From Dendrophyllia cribrosa (Eukaryota; Cnidaria; Anthozoa; Scleractinia; Dendrophylliidae), in NCBI GenBank assembly GCA_024195265.1, contig JAJLRJ010000007.1:26272600-26336599 (forward strand): DNA of 64,000 nt. Reading direction: 5' to 3'. Position 1 is the stretch's first letter, and each line of letters starts with the position of its first letter. Positions 22,341-32,348 of this stretch are shown one piece after another. Position numbers and translations under genes: made by a program. The notes beneath the pieces are model-generated. The model ran no database searches, had not been told where the DNA came from, and worked only from the letters and a program-made list of their open reading frames with translations.

Positions 22341-24071
22341 ATTGTTCGATTAAATGTTTACAAGCTATGTCCATTGAATTGTGCTTTGTCATGTCAAACG
22401 GTATGCGATCTATGTGTTGTTCGAATGCCGATCCTTTGTCATCATCTCGATAAAAACTCGGAATAACTTTGACCACGCCACTCGACACCATCACGGAGAT
22501 CAAGGTCAACGCTCTACGACCCTGGTACCTTTCGCATATAATATCGGTAAATATGTCACCTGGTCACGCAGCGAGACAGGTAAATGTCACAAAATAGCTT
22601 TGCTGTTAGGAAAAAACTATGTTGCTTTTATTAACAACAACAATCGTTAATTTAGTATAATTAATAAAATGTCACTTAACTGTTAACTTTTCATTTATCA
22701 GTTAACTACTATATTTTTGGGCAATTGTCAGTTAACTGTTGACCCCATTAGCACCCTCCTAAATGCACTGGTATTCTGAATTTCACTTTTGCCGGAACGC
22801 AATTGGCATTAAAAAACAAAACGAAAAAAACTCACGAGATAATAATGCCTTTTGTCACAACATTTCACCCACGACTGAAAAACCTTAAACAAATACTGAT
22901 GAAAAAATTAATGGAGTTTCGTTCAAAACCAACCATTCCTGAAAACTATTTACAAAACGCCGCCTATCATATCATACAAGACGTAAATCACTTAACGACA
23001 TACTCATAACAGCCAAACTTTGAAAGCTAATATAAATGTATCGCAACCGCAAAACCACATAGCGGAGTCGGTGTAGGCCTGTCATGAACCTCATTTCGAT
23101 CTAAGGGAAACTAAAAAAGTGACCGCCAGGAGTGGTGTCCTGTTTACCCGCTCCAGACCCAACATTTTCTATATAAGTGCGCCCATAGCAGACGTGACCG
23201 AAAAATGACACGTGTTCACCATTTTCCTGCCATTTGACGTCAAAATATATAAAACAGCAGACTTGATACTTGAGCTAACTACAAAACTTTCTGTTTCATT
23301 ATGCAAGAGTAGGAACAGCAAAATACCATAAATTTTGACTTTTGTTCTATTTTCGAATACTGCTGGAGAGTTGAAAAAGAAATGGCTGATGGCGCGATGT
23401 CTGCTAAACATAGCCCAAATTATCCTGGCATGGGGACAGGCAGCTCTAGAGAAATGACATGTTGTTACGGTCTCCTTCCATTAGATTCGGCACATGTGAA
23501 GTTCAAAGTTTGAACCGGGCCTTACTTGAAAGAATATTAAAGATTCAATCACCATTTGTTGTGTCAATTGATATTTTGATAATTAATATTAATACGTCAC
23601 CTGCAGTAACTTTATATCTAATAAAACACCACATACTAATTTATAGGACTGTTTTTATCAGATATAAAGTTATACCATGCTCAAAATAGGACATGATTTT
23701 CTTTTTTTTTCTCTTAGTACCATTGAACAACGTACTAGGAGAAAAATGAAAATAATGTGATGCAATTTTATTTGTCTGTAATTTCTTATTAGTAAGTTCG
23801 AGTTATACTTACAAACAACTTACAGACAAGTAGTACTTAGTGTACTAAGACTCTAATGCACAACAGTTTATGAGATACACGGTAGCATACTAGCGCAGGG
23901 TTGTCATTAAGATTTAAGACAGGCGTTGCTCTGATCTTCAGCCATAATAATCTTGTTGCTTTGTCATTCAATTTAACCTATGACAGGCAAGATATCCCGT
24001 AACATCAGGGTCTCGTCAAGTGCACTCACCCGTAACAGATGCTAATGGTGACGGCCCTTAATGACAGCCCT
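22341..24071. other. No supported gene; dispersed repeat copy
   Basis: AT-rich sequence. About 23395-23490 carries a copy of a dispersed repeat (AGCTCTAGAGAAATGACATG, TGTTACGGTCTCC) found again near 37390-37490 and inverted near 27435-27530. From about 23840 the sequence has precursors of the minisatellite that follows (GTACTAAGACTCTAATGC). Confidence 0.45.
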
Positions 24072-24780
24072 GTAGCGTACTAAGACTCCAATACGTAACA
24101 GTTGAGGAATAACACCTTGACTAGCGTACTAGCGTACTAAGACTCCAATACGTAACAGTTGAGGAATAACACCTTGACTAGCGTACTAGCATTCTAAGAC
24201 TCCAATACGTAACAGTTGAGGAATAACACCTTGACTAGCGTACTAGCGTACTAAGACTCCAATACGTAACAGTTGAGGAATAACACCGTGACTAGCGTAC
24301 TAGCGTTCTAAGATTCCAATACGTAACAGTTGAGGAATAACACCGTGACTAGCGTACTAGCGTACTAAGACTCCAATACGTAACAGTTGAGGAATAACAC
24401 CGTGACTAGCGTACTAGCGTTCTAAGACTCCAATACGTAACAGTTGAGGAATAACATCGTGACTAGCGTACTAGCGTTCTAAGACTCTAATACGTAACAG
24501 TTGAGGAGTTACACCGTGACTAGCGTACTAGCGTACTAAGACTCTAATACGTAACAGTTGAGGAGTAACACCATGACTAGCGTACTAGCGTACTAAGACA
24601 CTAATACGTAACAGTTGAGGAGTAACACCGTGACTAGCGTACTAGCGTACTAAGACTCTAATACGTAAAAGTTGAGGACTTACACCGTGACTACAGTACT
24701 AGCGTACTAAGACTCTAATACGTAACAGTTTAGGACTTTTTTCACCGTGACTAGCATACTGACTCTAATACGTAACAGTG
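24072..24780 (+). repeat. 57-bp minisatellite, about 12 units
   Basis: The unit contains GTACTAAGACTCCAATACGT, then AACAGTTGAGGAATAACACC, then a GACTAGCGTACTAGC end. Period is 57 bp across about 12 copies, and divergence increases toward the 3' side. It is rich in CTAG and GTAC words. A related array in the opposite sense is at 40135-40470. No spacer variation or nearby cas genes, so it is not CRISPR. Confidence 0.9.
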
Positions 24781-25283
24781 CCAAAATAAACCTAAATTGG
24801 AGGAATTTGGATCTCAATGCCAAATCATTTGATCACCACTTAGCGTTATGCTAAGCTTGGTTTGAAAATTTTCAAGCCTTTTTAATTACTAAGTGACACC
24901 CCTGACCTGTAGGTCTTTGGGAAATGCATGAATTCTCTGAGGACATTGCTATCTGTGACATTATTGTCATGATACGATGCATTATGTATTGTGCTAAAAA
25001 TGGCTGTACATGTACAACTGTTCTTAGAATTCATATTAAATTATAATTTATTTAACATGCACTGACAATTCTTTTATACCCATTTAGCCAATTCTGAACA
25101 CATATACCCTTAGGATTCCATTTCGTACTACACTGGTTGAAGTAGCAGTCTGTAACAATCCGAAGTTATTATCATTTCCTTACCTTTGCTGCACCCCTTG
25201 CTTGTAGGCAACAGCAATTTACTTGAAGTTTAAGGTTAAAAGAGTCTTGCTTGTGAACAGCCCGCAAAAAGAAAAGAAAAGAA
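24781..25283. other. No supported gene
   Basis: Unremarkable AT-rich noncoding sequence between the minisatellite and a short ORF. Confidence 0.5.
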
Positions 25284-25606
25284 ATGCCACGAGCGAAACG
25301 AGCTGTTGGGAAACATTCCCGTTTCCCTCTTCCCAGTTTTTTGTTAGTTTGCTTTTCTGTTTTCGGCTTTTCTTTTAGCCCTGTTCACAGGCGACAGTTT
25401 GATGTTGGTGAGAGAGTTACCTTGAACTTTACATTGGACGAAGATGAAGATTCGAACGTACCTAATTGTAGCCAAAGTGAAGATGTCAGTGAATCTGTTG
25501 ACAATCTTGAAGGCAAAGAATCATGAATATGAAAGTAGCGAAGAAGAGGTGGAGCTCAATGTAGTAACCAGCGATGCAACTTCAGATCATCCGTTCCGAG
25601 AAAATT
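25284..25606 (+). CDS. Possible degraded short coding region, unknown
   Basis: An ATG frame (25284-25526) begins with a basic stretch, then a hydrophobic VCFSVFGFSF segment, then an acidic tail. One frame over, acidic coding-like sequence continues to a stop near 25606 (YESSEEEVELNVV), which suggests a frameshift or intron. No family recognised. Confidence 0.2.
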
Positions 25607-25947
25607 AAGTTGGGGAGACTGCAACTAATTTTGTTTGGTGCCAGGCAGGCCATGATATGAGGTTCAATAATCTACTGTTATTTTAAAAGGTACTTTAATG
25701 ATTTCGAATGAAATGTTTTCATCCTTCAGAAGAAGCAAAACTACTCGTCTTTCTTTGATTTAAAGTACACGCCATATTTTGCAGTTGTATTAAGGGTTGG
25801 GGGTTGATGTTTTTGGATTTGAATTATTATTCCTGGAAATTTTAAGTGGTTTTCCTGTTTCTAATAGCCCCCAACGCTCTCCTACTTCATCAGTTCTTTT
25901 ATCTCCTTGAGGCTGTTAAATGGTGCAAGTTTTACACCCAGCATTGT

Positions 25948-26675
25948 CAGGGCTCGAGACTAACTTTTCAGCTTACTAGTCAAGTGGCTAGTAACAGGTT
26001 AGAATTCACTAGCCAAAATGAATTTTCACTAGCCAAAATTGTACAGGAGGTGGGGGTGGGGGTGGGTTGGGGCTGGGGATTGGGCGGGGGAGACAATAAC
26101 ATGTGTCACACTGATTAAGAAAAAAAATCTCCAAGACTTGGAAACACAGCTTGATGATATATTTTAGTTTTCTTCATAAATCTCATACTAACACCTTACG
26201 AACCTACTAAACATAATTATGGAAAAACGTCGAGAATATAAGACTAACATTTTACAAACGTCCTTACGTACAGGAAAACATTGAGAAGATAAGGCTGACA
26301 ACTTACAAACGCACAATGTAGGAAACAACATTAAGAAGATTAGGCTAACAGCTTACAAATGTACGAATGTAAGAAATGACATTGAGAAGATAGGGCTAAT
26401 AACTTACAAACTTACGGAAAACATTGAGACGGTAAGGTTAACACTAACACCTTAGGAACATACGAATGTACAGGAAAACATTGAAAATGTAAGACTAATG
26501 CCTTACTTAACGAAAGTACAGAGGTGAAACATAATTTTCAGTTTGGTTTTGTTACGTCTGGTGCTTCGATCAAGATTTTTACTAGCTCAAATGGCTAGTG
26601 AAAGCAAAATCCACTAGCCAAAACTGAATTTTTACTAGACTTTGGCCAGTTGGCTACCGTTAGTCTCGAGCCCTG
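25948..26675. mobile_element. hAT-like nonautonomous element, CAGGGCTCGAG termini
   Basis: Starts CAGGGCTCGAGACTAAC and ends with GTTAGTCTCGAGCCCTG. Subterminal regions repeat CTAGTGGCTAG/ACTAGCCAAAA motifs in inverted arrangement. Flanks ATTGT and GTTGT suggest a 5-bp target duplication with one mismatch. The centre (about 26185-26505) is an array of about six 55-bp units containing ACATTGAGAAGATAAGGCT. The termini resemble those of the element at 55464-56356, suggesting one superfamily. Confidence 0.75.
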
Positions 26676-26680
26676 GTTGT

Positions 26681-27804
26681 CACCAATCAAACAACGTTCC
26701 AGTGCTACCAAAACAGTGGATGCGTGAGATTCACAACAGTTGAGATCTTTGTTAGCTCATTTGCTACAATTCGGTTGAGAGTTATTACCCAGTAATTCGG
26801 ACATAATATTCCTTTTTTCGATGGAATTGTTATAGCCGCCAGTCAAGCATTATGTCTTCATGTCAAATTTTATTCAAGTCCAATTACTATTACCAATCGT
26901 ATCAATAACCAAACTCAGTGTTATTACATGTGGTAAATTTTTTACACAAAACTCGGAACTGTCAAATGGGAAAAACGGCGAAAACCGAAATGATACACAA
27001 ATCCACAAAATAACATCCTCAGTTGGCGGAGTCAAAAGACAACTCTTTTTCCTCTCTGGTCTCTCGCAAAAGTACACGCGACAAACATGCGACTTGCAAC
27101 AAACAAGCTCCAATAGCGCGCGCACGACAAAGTTTGCAAAACAAAATTAACGGCGTTCATGAATTCTGTTGCATGTTCATATATGGAAAATTCAGCTTGG
27201 TTTACCGGGATGAAAAATTTTCACTTATCCATGATGAGTTTCAATTCATCGTTCGCATCATTCTGTTAGACTCTTTTGATCAAGAAAAGATTTTTCAATG
27301 CTGCATGCGTATAGACTTTCTGAAAGACCCTTCCGATACTAATTTTCGGTAAGTTAGGTTCTTCATTGGAAGGGACTTTTCCCACTTGCAGCGAGGGAAA
27401 TTTAAATCCACCGGTGATGTAAGAAGCATACTAGCAGGAGCCATAATCAGGGACGGAGACCGTAAGCGTGGGTCCCACGCAAACCCATGTTAAGGACGTG
27501 TTGGGCTATTTTTAGCAGAAATTGCGCCACCCTTGACGCAATGAGAGCGCGCGCACATACTACCTTATATGGAAAATGATTGTCTTTCGGGCTTGTTGAT
27601 TGCAAATGAAGTTTTTACGTGGACGCTAGAAGTTTACTGAAACAAAGTGACTGAAACGACAAAAATAACTTTTTATCTACCGTGCACTTAACAGAATAGA
27701 CACTGGTGTAAGATTAATTATAATTAACTTTTTTAACAGAACGTGCAGATTATCGAAAAAGTCATTTGATGGTCTTTTTTATACTTGTTTACTTGGCTAA
27801 GAGA
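26681..27804. other. No confident gene; unknown ORF and repeat copy
   Basis: The longest open frame (27023-27352, +) has no recognisable domain. About 27435-27530 is the inverted copy of the dispersed repeat also seen near 23395 and 37390 (AGGAGCCATAATCAGGGACG). The stretch ends at the target duplication of the Polinton-like element. Confidence 0.4.
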
Positions 27805-27810
27805 CATCTG
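27805..27810. repeat. Target-site duplication CATCTG, left
   Basis: CATCTG lies directly before AGTAGTAGTA at the left end of the Polinton-like element. The same hexamer follows ...ACTACTACT at 32493-32498. Confidence 0.85.
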
Positions 27811-27885
27811 AGTAGTAGTAGGTGATTAGATTTAAGCCCCGCTACGGCCTTCCCCTGCCTTTCCCTCATTAGCTATGCTTAATCA

Positions 27886-27893
27886 TGACGTCA
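27886..27893. promoter_or_regulatory. CRE-like palindrome TGACGTCA, left TIR
   Basis: A perfect 8-bp CREB/ATF-type site in the outer left TIR, mirrored at 32341-32348 although surrounding bases have diverged. Function is inferred only. Confidence 0.35.
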
Positions 27894-28045
27894 CAATATG
27901 CCTTCCTGCATACTAATAAACGGATTCCCTTTTCATGACAATAGGAACAATAGACCAGCCCAAACTTGCCCGCTCTATTCCGACTCACTTCAAAACAAAA
28001 CACAACTGACACAGATTTACTTTACAGACGTAGAGCAAAACAACA

Positions 28046-28117
28046 TGCCTTGGCCAGGACTCGAACCTGGGTTACTGCGGCCACAACGCAGTGTCTTAAC
28101 CACTTGACCATCAAAGC
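28046..28117 (-). tRNA. tRNA-His(GTG)-like gene within the left TIR
   Basis: 72 nt on the minus strand, starting GCTTTGATGG and ending CCAAGGCA. The anticodon arm is CTGCG-TTGTGGC-CGCAG (anticodon GTG, His). The T arm is CCAGG-TTCGAGT-CCTGG with an intact B box. The D arm TGGTCAAGTGGTTAAGACA fits an A box. The acceptor pairs GCTTTGA with CCAAGGC with one G-U and one mismatch. It looks transcribable by Pol III. Its placement inside a viral-type TIR is unusual. Confidence 0.8.
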
Positions 28118-28464
28118 TGTGGATATTATAACCGGATAAAACTAATTAGAGGTTTCCGAAACATTCAAGTTTAGAAGCAATAAAATTGCACAGTATAAAA
28201 AACCGCTTCTTATTCGTATTTTTCGCAACATTCTTATTGCCGCTACATCGCTAGCCTCTATGTCGATTTTCAGTTTGCCAGCCATTTCCAACTTTAAGTT
28301 TTAATTTCTTTTCCGGTAGCTTCAATGTTCAAACTTTTAATTATGCGAACATACACTGAACTAAATTTGCATGAAAAATTAGCACCTCGGAAAAATTAAC
28401 AAAGCAACCAATTACATGCGTTACTCAAACAATAAACCCACACTTTGTTTAAGGTCAAACTATA

Positions 28465-28470
28465 TTTATT
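28465..28470 (-). terminator. Poly(A) signal AATAAA, left TIR
   Basis: AATAAA on the minus strand, at the end of the leftward transcription unit. It is the mirror of 31738-31743. Confidence 0.55.
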
Positions 28471-28631
28471 GATAACAAACAATTTCATAATTATACAGAC
28501 AATTTAAAAGCTTAGATGGAAAGGAACAGACAGAGTTGATTTATTCTTTTTCATCGGGTTTATACAAAGTGCTCTTTGATTCCCTTGGTTTTCTGTGTCT
28601 CACCGCACTGCAATCATCGTTTCGGATGAAA

Positions 28632-29225
28632 TTAATCCTCTTGATTCTTAGAATGTCTGTAACGCCGCGATCGCCTTTTAGGTTTATCATCACCAACATC
28701 TAAGTAATTTACTAATTGGATTCTAGGTCGTTTGCGCTTCGGCGCTGGCGAGGGTGTTTGAACTGTGGGGGGAGGGGTCAAGACGGCTGGATTTGAAGGT
28801 AGTGGCGTTACTGCGGAAGTTTCTTGTATGGTGGGCGCTGGGGAGGGTGTCGCGATAAATGGATTTAAGGGTGTAGAGGTTGTCACCGCTGTTACTGCTG
28901 AGGGTTCTTGTATAATGGTGGGTAAATTAGCTTCCAGATGACTTGCAAAACTTCTTTTCATTTCATCAGACTGTTGACGTCTTCCATTCAATTGATGTTT
29001 AAACGTCAGATATCTGTTTTGCAGCTCAAGGTACTGTTTGGCTTTGTCATATTCCCCAAGGTCTGATCGAGAGAGAAGGCTGTCCATTCTGTCCTGTACT
29101 CCCTTGCATGACTGAGAGAACTGGAGATGTCGAAAGGTTCTGTTGTCTGAGATACTTTAGTAGCTCCTGAGAAATATTGTCTTGTACTTCTGTTTGATCA
29201 AACTGTTTTTCACCGGGTAGTACAT
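28632..29225 (-). pseudogene. Pro-rich basic protein of the Polinton-like element, nonsense codon
   Basis: From an ATG at 29225 an open frame runs 22 codons to an in-frame TAA at 29157-29159. The same frame then continues open for about 175 codons to the stop at 28632, so a nonsense mutation is likely. The distal part has a helical, coiled-coil-like segment (DKAKQYLELQNRYLTFKHQL), a Pro/Thr/Ala-rich middle, and a Lys/Arg-rich C terminus (PKRKRPRI, KPKRRSRRYR) that may bind nucleic acid or act as a nuclear signal. Similar ORFs accompany cnidarian adintovirus-like elements to my knowledge. Function unknown. Transcribed leftward behind the ATPase. Confidence 0.6.
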
Positions 29226-29234
29226 TCGTTCACA

Positions 29235-29956
29235 GTCTACAATTATCTTGTGTGGTTGTTTTTAAATCCACCAGGAGATAACCATAGGGTCTTTGTACAG
29301 CCTCTTCGTACTGGTTTATAAAGAAAGCCGTTTGCCCAGGATACATTTGCTTGGCTAGTCAAAATTTGCAGTTTGTCTCTGGGATTCTTAAAAAGGACCA
29401 AGTAGTGACTGTTTAAACTGATACTTCGGCTTTCCTTCCCCTGATGAAATAGATTCTGTACTATATAAATGGCACTCAGGTTGCGGTGATGAGAACCTCG
29501 TGTAAAAAGGTTTACTATTCGCTTGTCTTTGCCAGCGTCAATCATCTGATCGTCAAAGACGATTAAGTTCCGTTTGTTGACATCAAAATAGGAATCGTGT
29601 TCCAACGCGGGAGGAATACCTTTGACAAATTCAATTTGTGGTATTGTGACTAGCATTTGTATGTACGCGGGCTGCCATTGTGAATAACACCAGACAATCC
29701 TCTCAGGTGGTGGGTTTATCACGTCTGAGGCCTGTTGTAACAATGATTGAACCCAAAACGTTTTCCCCGAACCGGTCATCCCTGCAACCATGCAAGTAAA
29801 AGGGTGCTCGAAGTGAAACCGCTGACACTTTTGTGTAGAAATCGGCATTGCTTTAAATGGAGTGAAAGTAGGACTGGCGTGTTTGTTGGTCATGTGTCTT
29901 TGCATACTATATTTCCTGCTAAATGTCTTCATACAAACGGGACAGGATAAATTCAT
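29235..29956 (-). pseudogene. FtsK/HerA-type packaging ATPase of the Polinton-like element, frameshifted
   Basis: Starts at ATG 29956. The N terminus has a C2H2 zinc finger (CPVCMKTFSRKYSMQRHMTNKH). Then comes a Walker A motif (GMTGSGKT, about residues 58-65) and a Walker B-like segment (LIVFDDQM). This is the A32/FtsK-HerA class of DNA-packaging ATPase found in Polintons, adintoviruses and relatives. A one-base frameshift near 29350 diverts the last third into a frame ending at 29243. The neighbouring frame stays coding-like to a stop near 29235. It is read leftward from the central promoter region. Confidence 0.75.
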
Positions 29957-30418
29957 GTCAACTCAATGAAAGCTCAATGTGAACTGAGAAAGAGGCGAAT
30001 GTTACTCACTTATATAGACTTGTCTAGTTCCTCCTCAATTCTATTGTTTTCACCACCACCACCACCGCAATTTTATTGTTTTCACCACCACCACCACCAC
30101 CACCACAATTCTATTGTTTTCACCACCACCACCACCACCACAACTCTATTGTTTTCACCACCACCACCACCACCACAATTCTCCACCACCACCACCACCA
30201 CCACAATTCTATTGTTTTCACCACCACCGCCACCACCACCACCACCACCACAATTCTATTGTTTTCACCACCACCACCACCACCACCACAATTCTATTGT
30301 TTTCACCTTCACCACCACCACAATTTTATTGTTTTCACCACCACCACCATCCATTGTTTTTTCCTTCTATTCCACGATATAAGACAGTAACTCACTATTC
30401 TTAGCTCATTCTACAGTT
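29957..30418. promoter_or_regulatory. Divergent promoter region with two TATA-like boxes
   Basis: Between the leftward ATPase ATG (29956) and rightward core-like ATG (30419). TATATAAG on the minus strand (30009-30016) lies about 55 bp before the ATPase start. GATATAAG on the plus strand (30376-30383) lies about 36 bp before the other start. Between them is a CAC/ACC microsatellite. The bidirectional arrangement is inferred from these positions. Confidence 0.5.
30047..30352 (+). repeat. Compound (CAC)n minisatellite
   Basis: Runs of CAC/ACC are punctuated by AATTCTATTGTTTT, giving units of about 30-40 bp repeated about eight times. Apparent His-, Pro- or Thr-rich frames across it are artefacts of the repeat. 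Confidence 0.9.
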
Positions 30419-30745
30419 ATGTCTCAAGTAGTAAAGAACAACCGGGGTTTTCTACAGCTCTTAGCTAATGGTCCCGATCATCAGCGTCAATTTCTCTTAA
30501 GGACAGCTTCTCCACAACAGGTTCACGTCTTGTTACATATTCTTTATAATGTTCTTACGAAAAACATTCCCTGTCCTGAAACAAATAAGCGTGTTTTGCT
30601 CCGACATAAGGATGCTCTTATTAATCTGGCCAACCAAAACGTTCCATTCAAGACAAAGAAGCAAATTCTTGTACAAGAGGGTGGTGGCTTTATACAAGAC
30701 TTATTGGCCCCCGTTGTTACAAGCTTGGGCGTTTTGATGCTATAA
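30419..30745 (+). CDS. Small core-protein (pX)-like ORF of the Polinton-like element
   Basis: A 108-aa protein. It has a helical N-terminal half rich in Gln, Leu and His (SPQQVHVLLHILYNVLTKNI), a basic middle (LLRHKDALINLANQ, FKTKKQILVQ), and a hydrophobic Gly-rich C terminus (EGGGFIQDLLAPVVTSLG). The KKQILVQEGGGF...LLAP pattern is what I associate with the adenovirus pX-like core proteins of adintoviruses. Intact. Its stop codon overlaps a TATAAAAG box for the next gene. Confidence 0.6.
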   Translation: MSQVVKNNRGFLQLLANGPDHQRQFLLRTASPQQVHVLLHILYNVLTKNIPCPETNKRVLLRHKDALINLANQNVPFKTKKQILVQEGGGFIQDLLAPVVTSLGVLML

Positions 30746-30748
30746 AAG
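30741..30748 (+). promoter_or_regulatory. TATA box TATAAAAG before the zinc-ribbon gene
   Basis: TATAAAAG lies 59 bp upstream of the ATG at 30807 and overlaps the stop codon of the preceding ORF. This suggests the downstream gene has its own promoter. Confidence 0.5.
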
Positions 30749-30806
30749 AAACTATGCATCGTTGCACTGATCATTTGAAGCTTGTCTTTAACGAGTAAGG
30801 ATCGAT

Positions 30807-31667
30807 ATGAAGAGAAAAGTAGACTGGGATGAAGAAGAAATAGAGAGCGGTACGGGAGACACTATTACCTCCGATGAGGACAACGATGACGAGGAAGATA
30901 ACAAGGAGCCAAGAATTAAAGATGTTTTAAGCAATCTTTCCAAAGCGGTGTCAAAAGAACGTGATTCTGATTTGTTGCATAGCATGGCCGCTTCCAAAGA
31001 TATCCTGTTTTGGGCACCTAGAGGCCAATTACTCCGAAATCAACGCATAATACCCGTGACAAACATCGCAGAGCTGGTTGAGTATGTGCTACTTCCCCAT
31101 AACGATGATGTAGCCCGACCCCGTGCTTTAAATACCTTTTTAGATGGACTCGCAGAGTTGGGAATTGATAAGCGTTTAATCAAGAATAAAAAACTGTTAA
31201 GCGATCTTTTAGAGAAAGAAAAGATCTATCAAGAACAAAAAGAATCCGACAACGAGACTTATGAAGGAGATTCAACCGACAACGAAGGGGAGGAAAGCGC
31301 TTCTGAGAACAGTCCGGCCGATGAGTCTGAAGAGAGCGACCAAGAAATTAAAAGTGATGAAGAGGATGAAGGAAATTCAACCGACAACGAAGAGGAGGAA
31401 AGCAGGAAAATAATTCAGGCAAAAAGTCAAATTCCATGTCATCATTGCGAGAGTTCAAATGTACATGTAACCGGAGTCGTGAAATGTCCCAAATGCTTTT
31501 GGCATGATAATAAAAAGATTTGCCCCATATGCGAGCACAAGATTCCTTTGGACAAAATTAAACACGTGAAAGAAACCCTTGCTCGTTGCGATGATTGCAG
31601 TGCGGTGAGACACAGAAAACCAAGGGAATCAAAGAGCACTTTGTATAAACCCGATGAAAAAGAATAA
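30807..31667 (+). CDS. Acidic zinc-ribbon protein of the Polinton-like element
   Basis: A 286-aa intact ORF. Residues 1-35 are very acidic. A conserved-looking core follows (LFWAPRGQLLRNQRIIPVT, ELVEYVLLP, RALNTFLDGLAELGIDKRLI, KKLLSDLLEKEK), then a long Asp/Glu/Ser-rich linker (about 150-205), then paired zinc-binding motifs (CHHC, CPKC, CPICEH, CDDC). The core block recurs in ORFs of cnidarian adintovirus-like elements as I recall; function unknown. The last ~26 codons lie in the right TIR, so part of them is repeated in inverted form at 28545-28619. Confidence 0.65.
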   Translation: MKRKVDWDEEEIESGTGDTITSDEDNDDEEDNKEPRIKDVLSNLSKAVSKERDSDLLHSMAASKDILFWAPRGQLLRNQRIIPVTNIAELVEYVLLPHNDDVARPRALNTFLDGLAELGIDKRLIKNKKLLSDLLEKEKIYQEQKESDNETYEGDSTDNEGEESASENSPADESEESDQEIKSDEEDEGNSTDNEEEESRKIIQAKSQIPCHHCESSNVHVTGVVKCPKCFWHDNKKICPICEHKIPLDKIKHVKETLARCDDCSAVRHRKPRESKSTLYKPDEKE

Positions 31668-31737
31668 ATCAACTCTGTCTGTTCCTTTCCAACTAAGCTT
31701 TTAAATTGTCTGTATAATTATGAAATTGTTTGTTATC

Positions 31738-31743
31738 AATAAA
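31738..31743 (+). terminator. Poly(A) signal AATAAA, right TIR
   Basis: AATAAA about 70 bp after the zinc-ribbon gene's stop codon, mirrored in the left TIR. Confidence 0.6.
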
Positions 31744-32090
31744 TATAGTTTGACCTTAAACAAAGTGTGGGTTTATTGTTTAGCACGCGTATGTTATTGG
31801 TTGCTTTGTTAATTTTTCCGAGGTGCTAATTTTTCATGCAAATTTGGTTCAGTGTAAGTTCGCATAATTAAAAGTTTGAACTTTGAAGGTACGGTTAAAG
31901 AAATTAAAACTTAAAGTTGGAAATGGGTGGGAAAGCTGAAATCGATATAGAGACTAGCGATGAAGCGGCTATAAGAATGTTGCGGTAAATACGAATAAGA
32001 AGCGGTTTTTTATGCTGTGCAATTTTATTGCTTCTAAACTTGAATGTTTCGGAAACCTCTAATTAGTTTTATTCGGTTATAATATCCACA

Positions 32091-32148
32091 GCTTTGATGG
32101 TCTAGCGTTGTGGCCGCAGTAACTCAGGTTCGAGTCCTGGTCAAGGCA
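32091..32148 (+). pseudogene. Internally deleted tRNA-His-like copy, right TIR
   Basis: Same ends as the left copy (GCTTTGATGG...GTCAAGGCA) and the same anticodon segment (GCGTTGTGGCCGCAG) and T arm, but 14 nt are missing from the D arm and the 5' side of the anticodon stem. It could not fold as a normal tRNA. The TIR copies have diverged since insertion. Confidence 0.8.
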
Positions 32149-32340
32149 TGTTGTTTTGCTCTATGTCTGTAAAGGATATCTGTGTCAGTTGTGTTTTGTT
32201 TTGAAGTGAGTTGGAATAGAGCGGGCAAGTTTGGGTCGGTCTATTGTTTTGAAATGGGTGCGGAAGGTAATTATGTACATATCAATGATTTACCTAGGCA
32301 CTATCCCTAGTCATTTATTAACACAAAAGGTATAGGTAAT

Positions 32341-32348
32341 TGACGTCA
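32341..32348. promoter_or_regulatory. CRE-like palindrome TGACGTCA, right TIR
   Basis: Mirror of 27886-27893, in a part of the TIR that is otherwise poorly conserved between the arms. Confidence 0.35.

Larger units (their letters stand above)
27811..28619 (+). repeat. Left TIR of the Polinton-like element
   Basis: Inner part 27946-28619 pairs with 31589-32248 at high identity. The outer part pairs only in patches: TGACGTCA with flanks, TTAAATC, and the AGTAGTAGTA terminus. It contains an inverted fragment of the last codons of the zinc-ribbon gene, a poly(A) signal and a complete tRNA-His-like gene. Confidence 0.8.

Noticed and set aside
24072..24780. Regular repeat array resembling CRISPR
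   Set aside because: Repeats are head-to-tail 57-bp units with no unique spacers, in a eukaryotic context with no cas genes. It is a minisatellite.
29966..30404. Long His/Pro/Thr-rich ORFs
   Set aside because: They are translations of a (CAC)n microsatellite in three frames, lying in the divergent promoter region. Not real proteins.
30544..30997. Minus-strand ORFs in the Polinton-like element
   Set aside because: They are antisense shadows of the core-like and zinc-ribbon genes and lack motifs.
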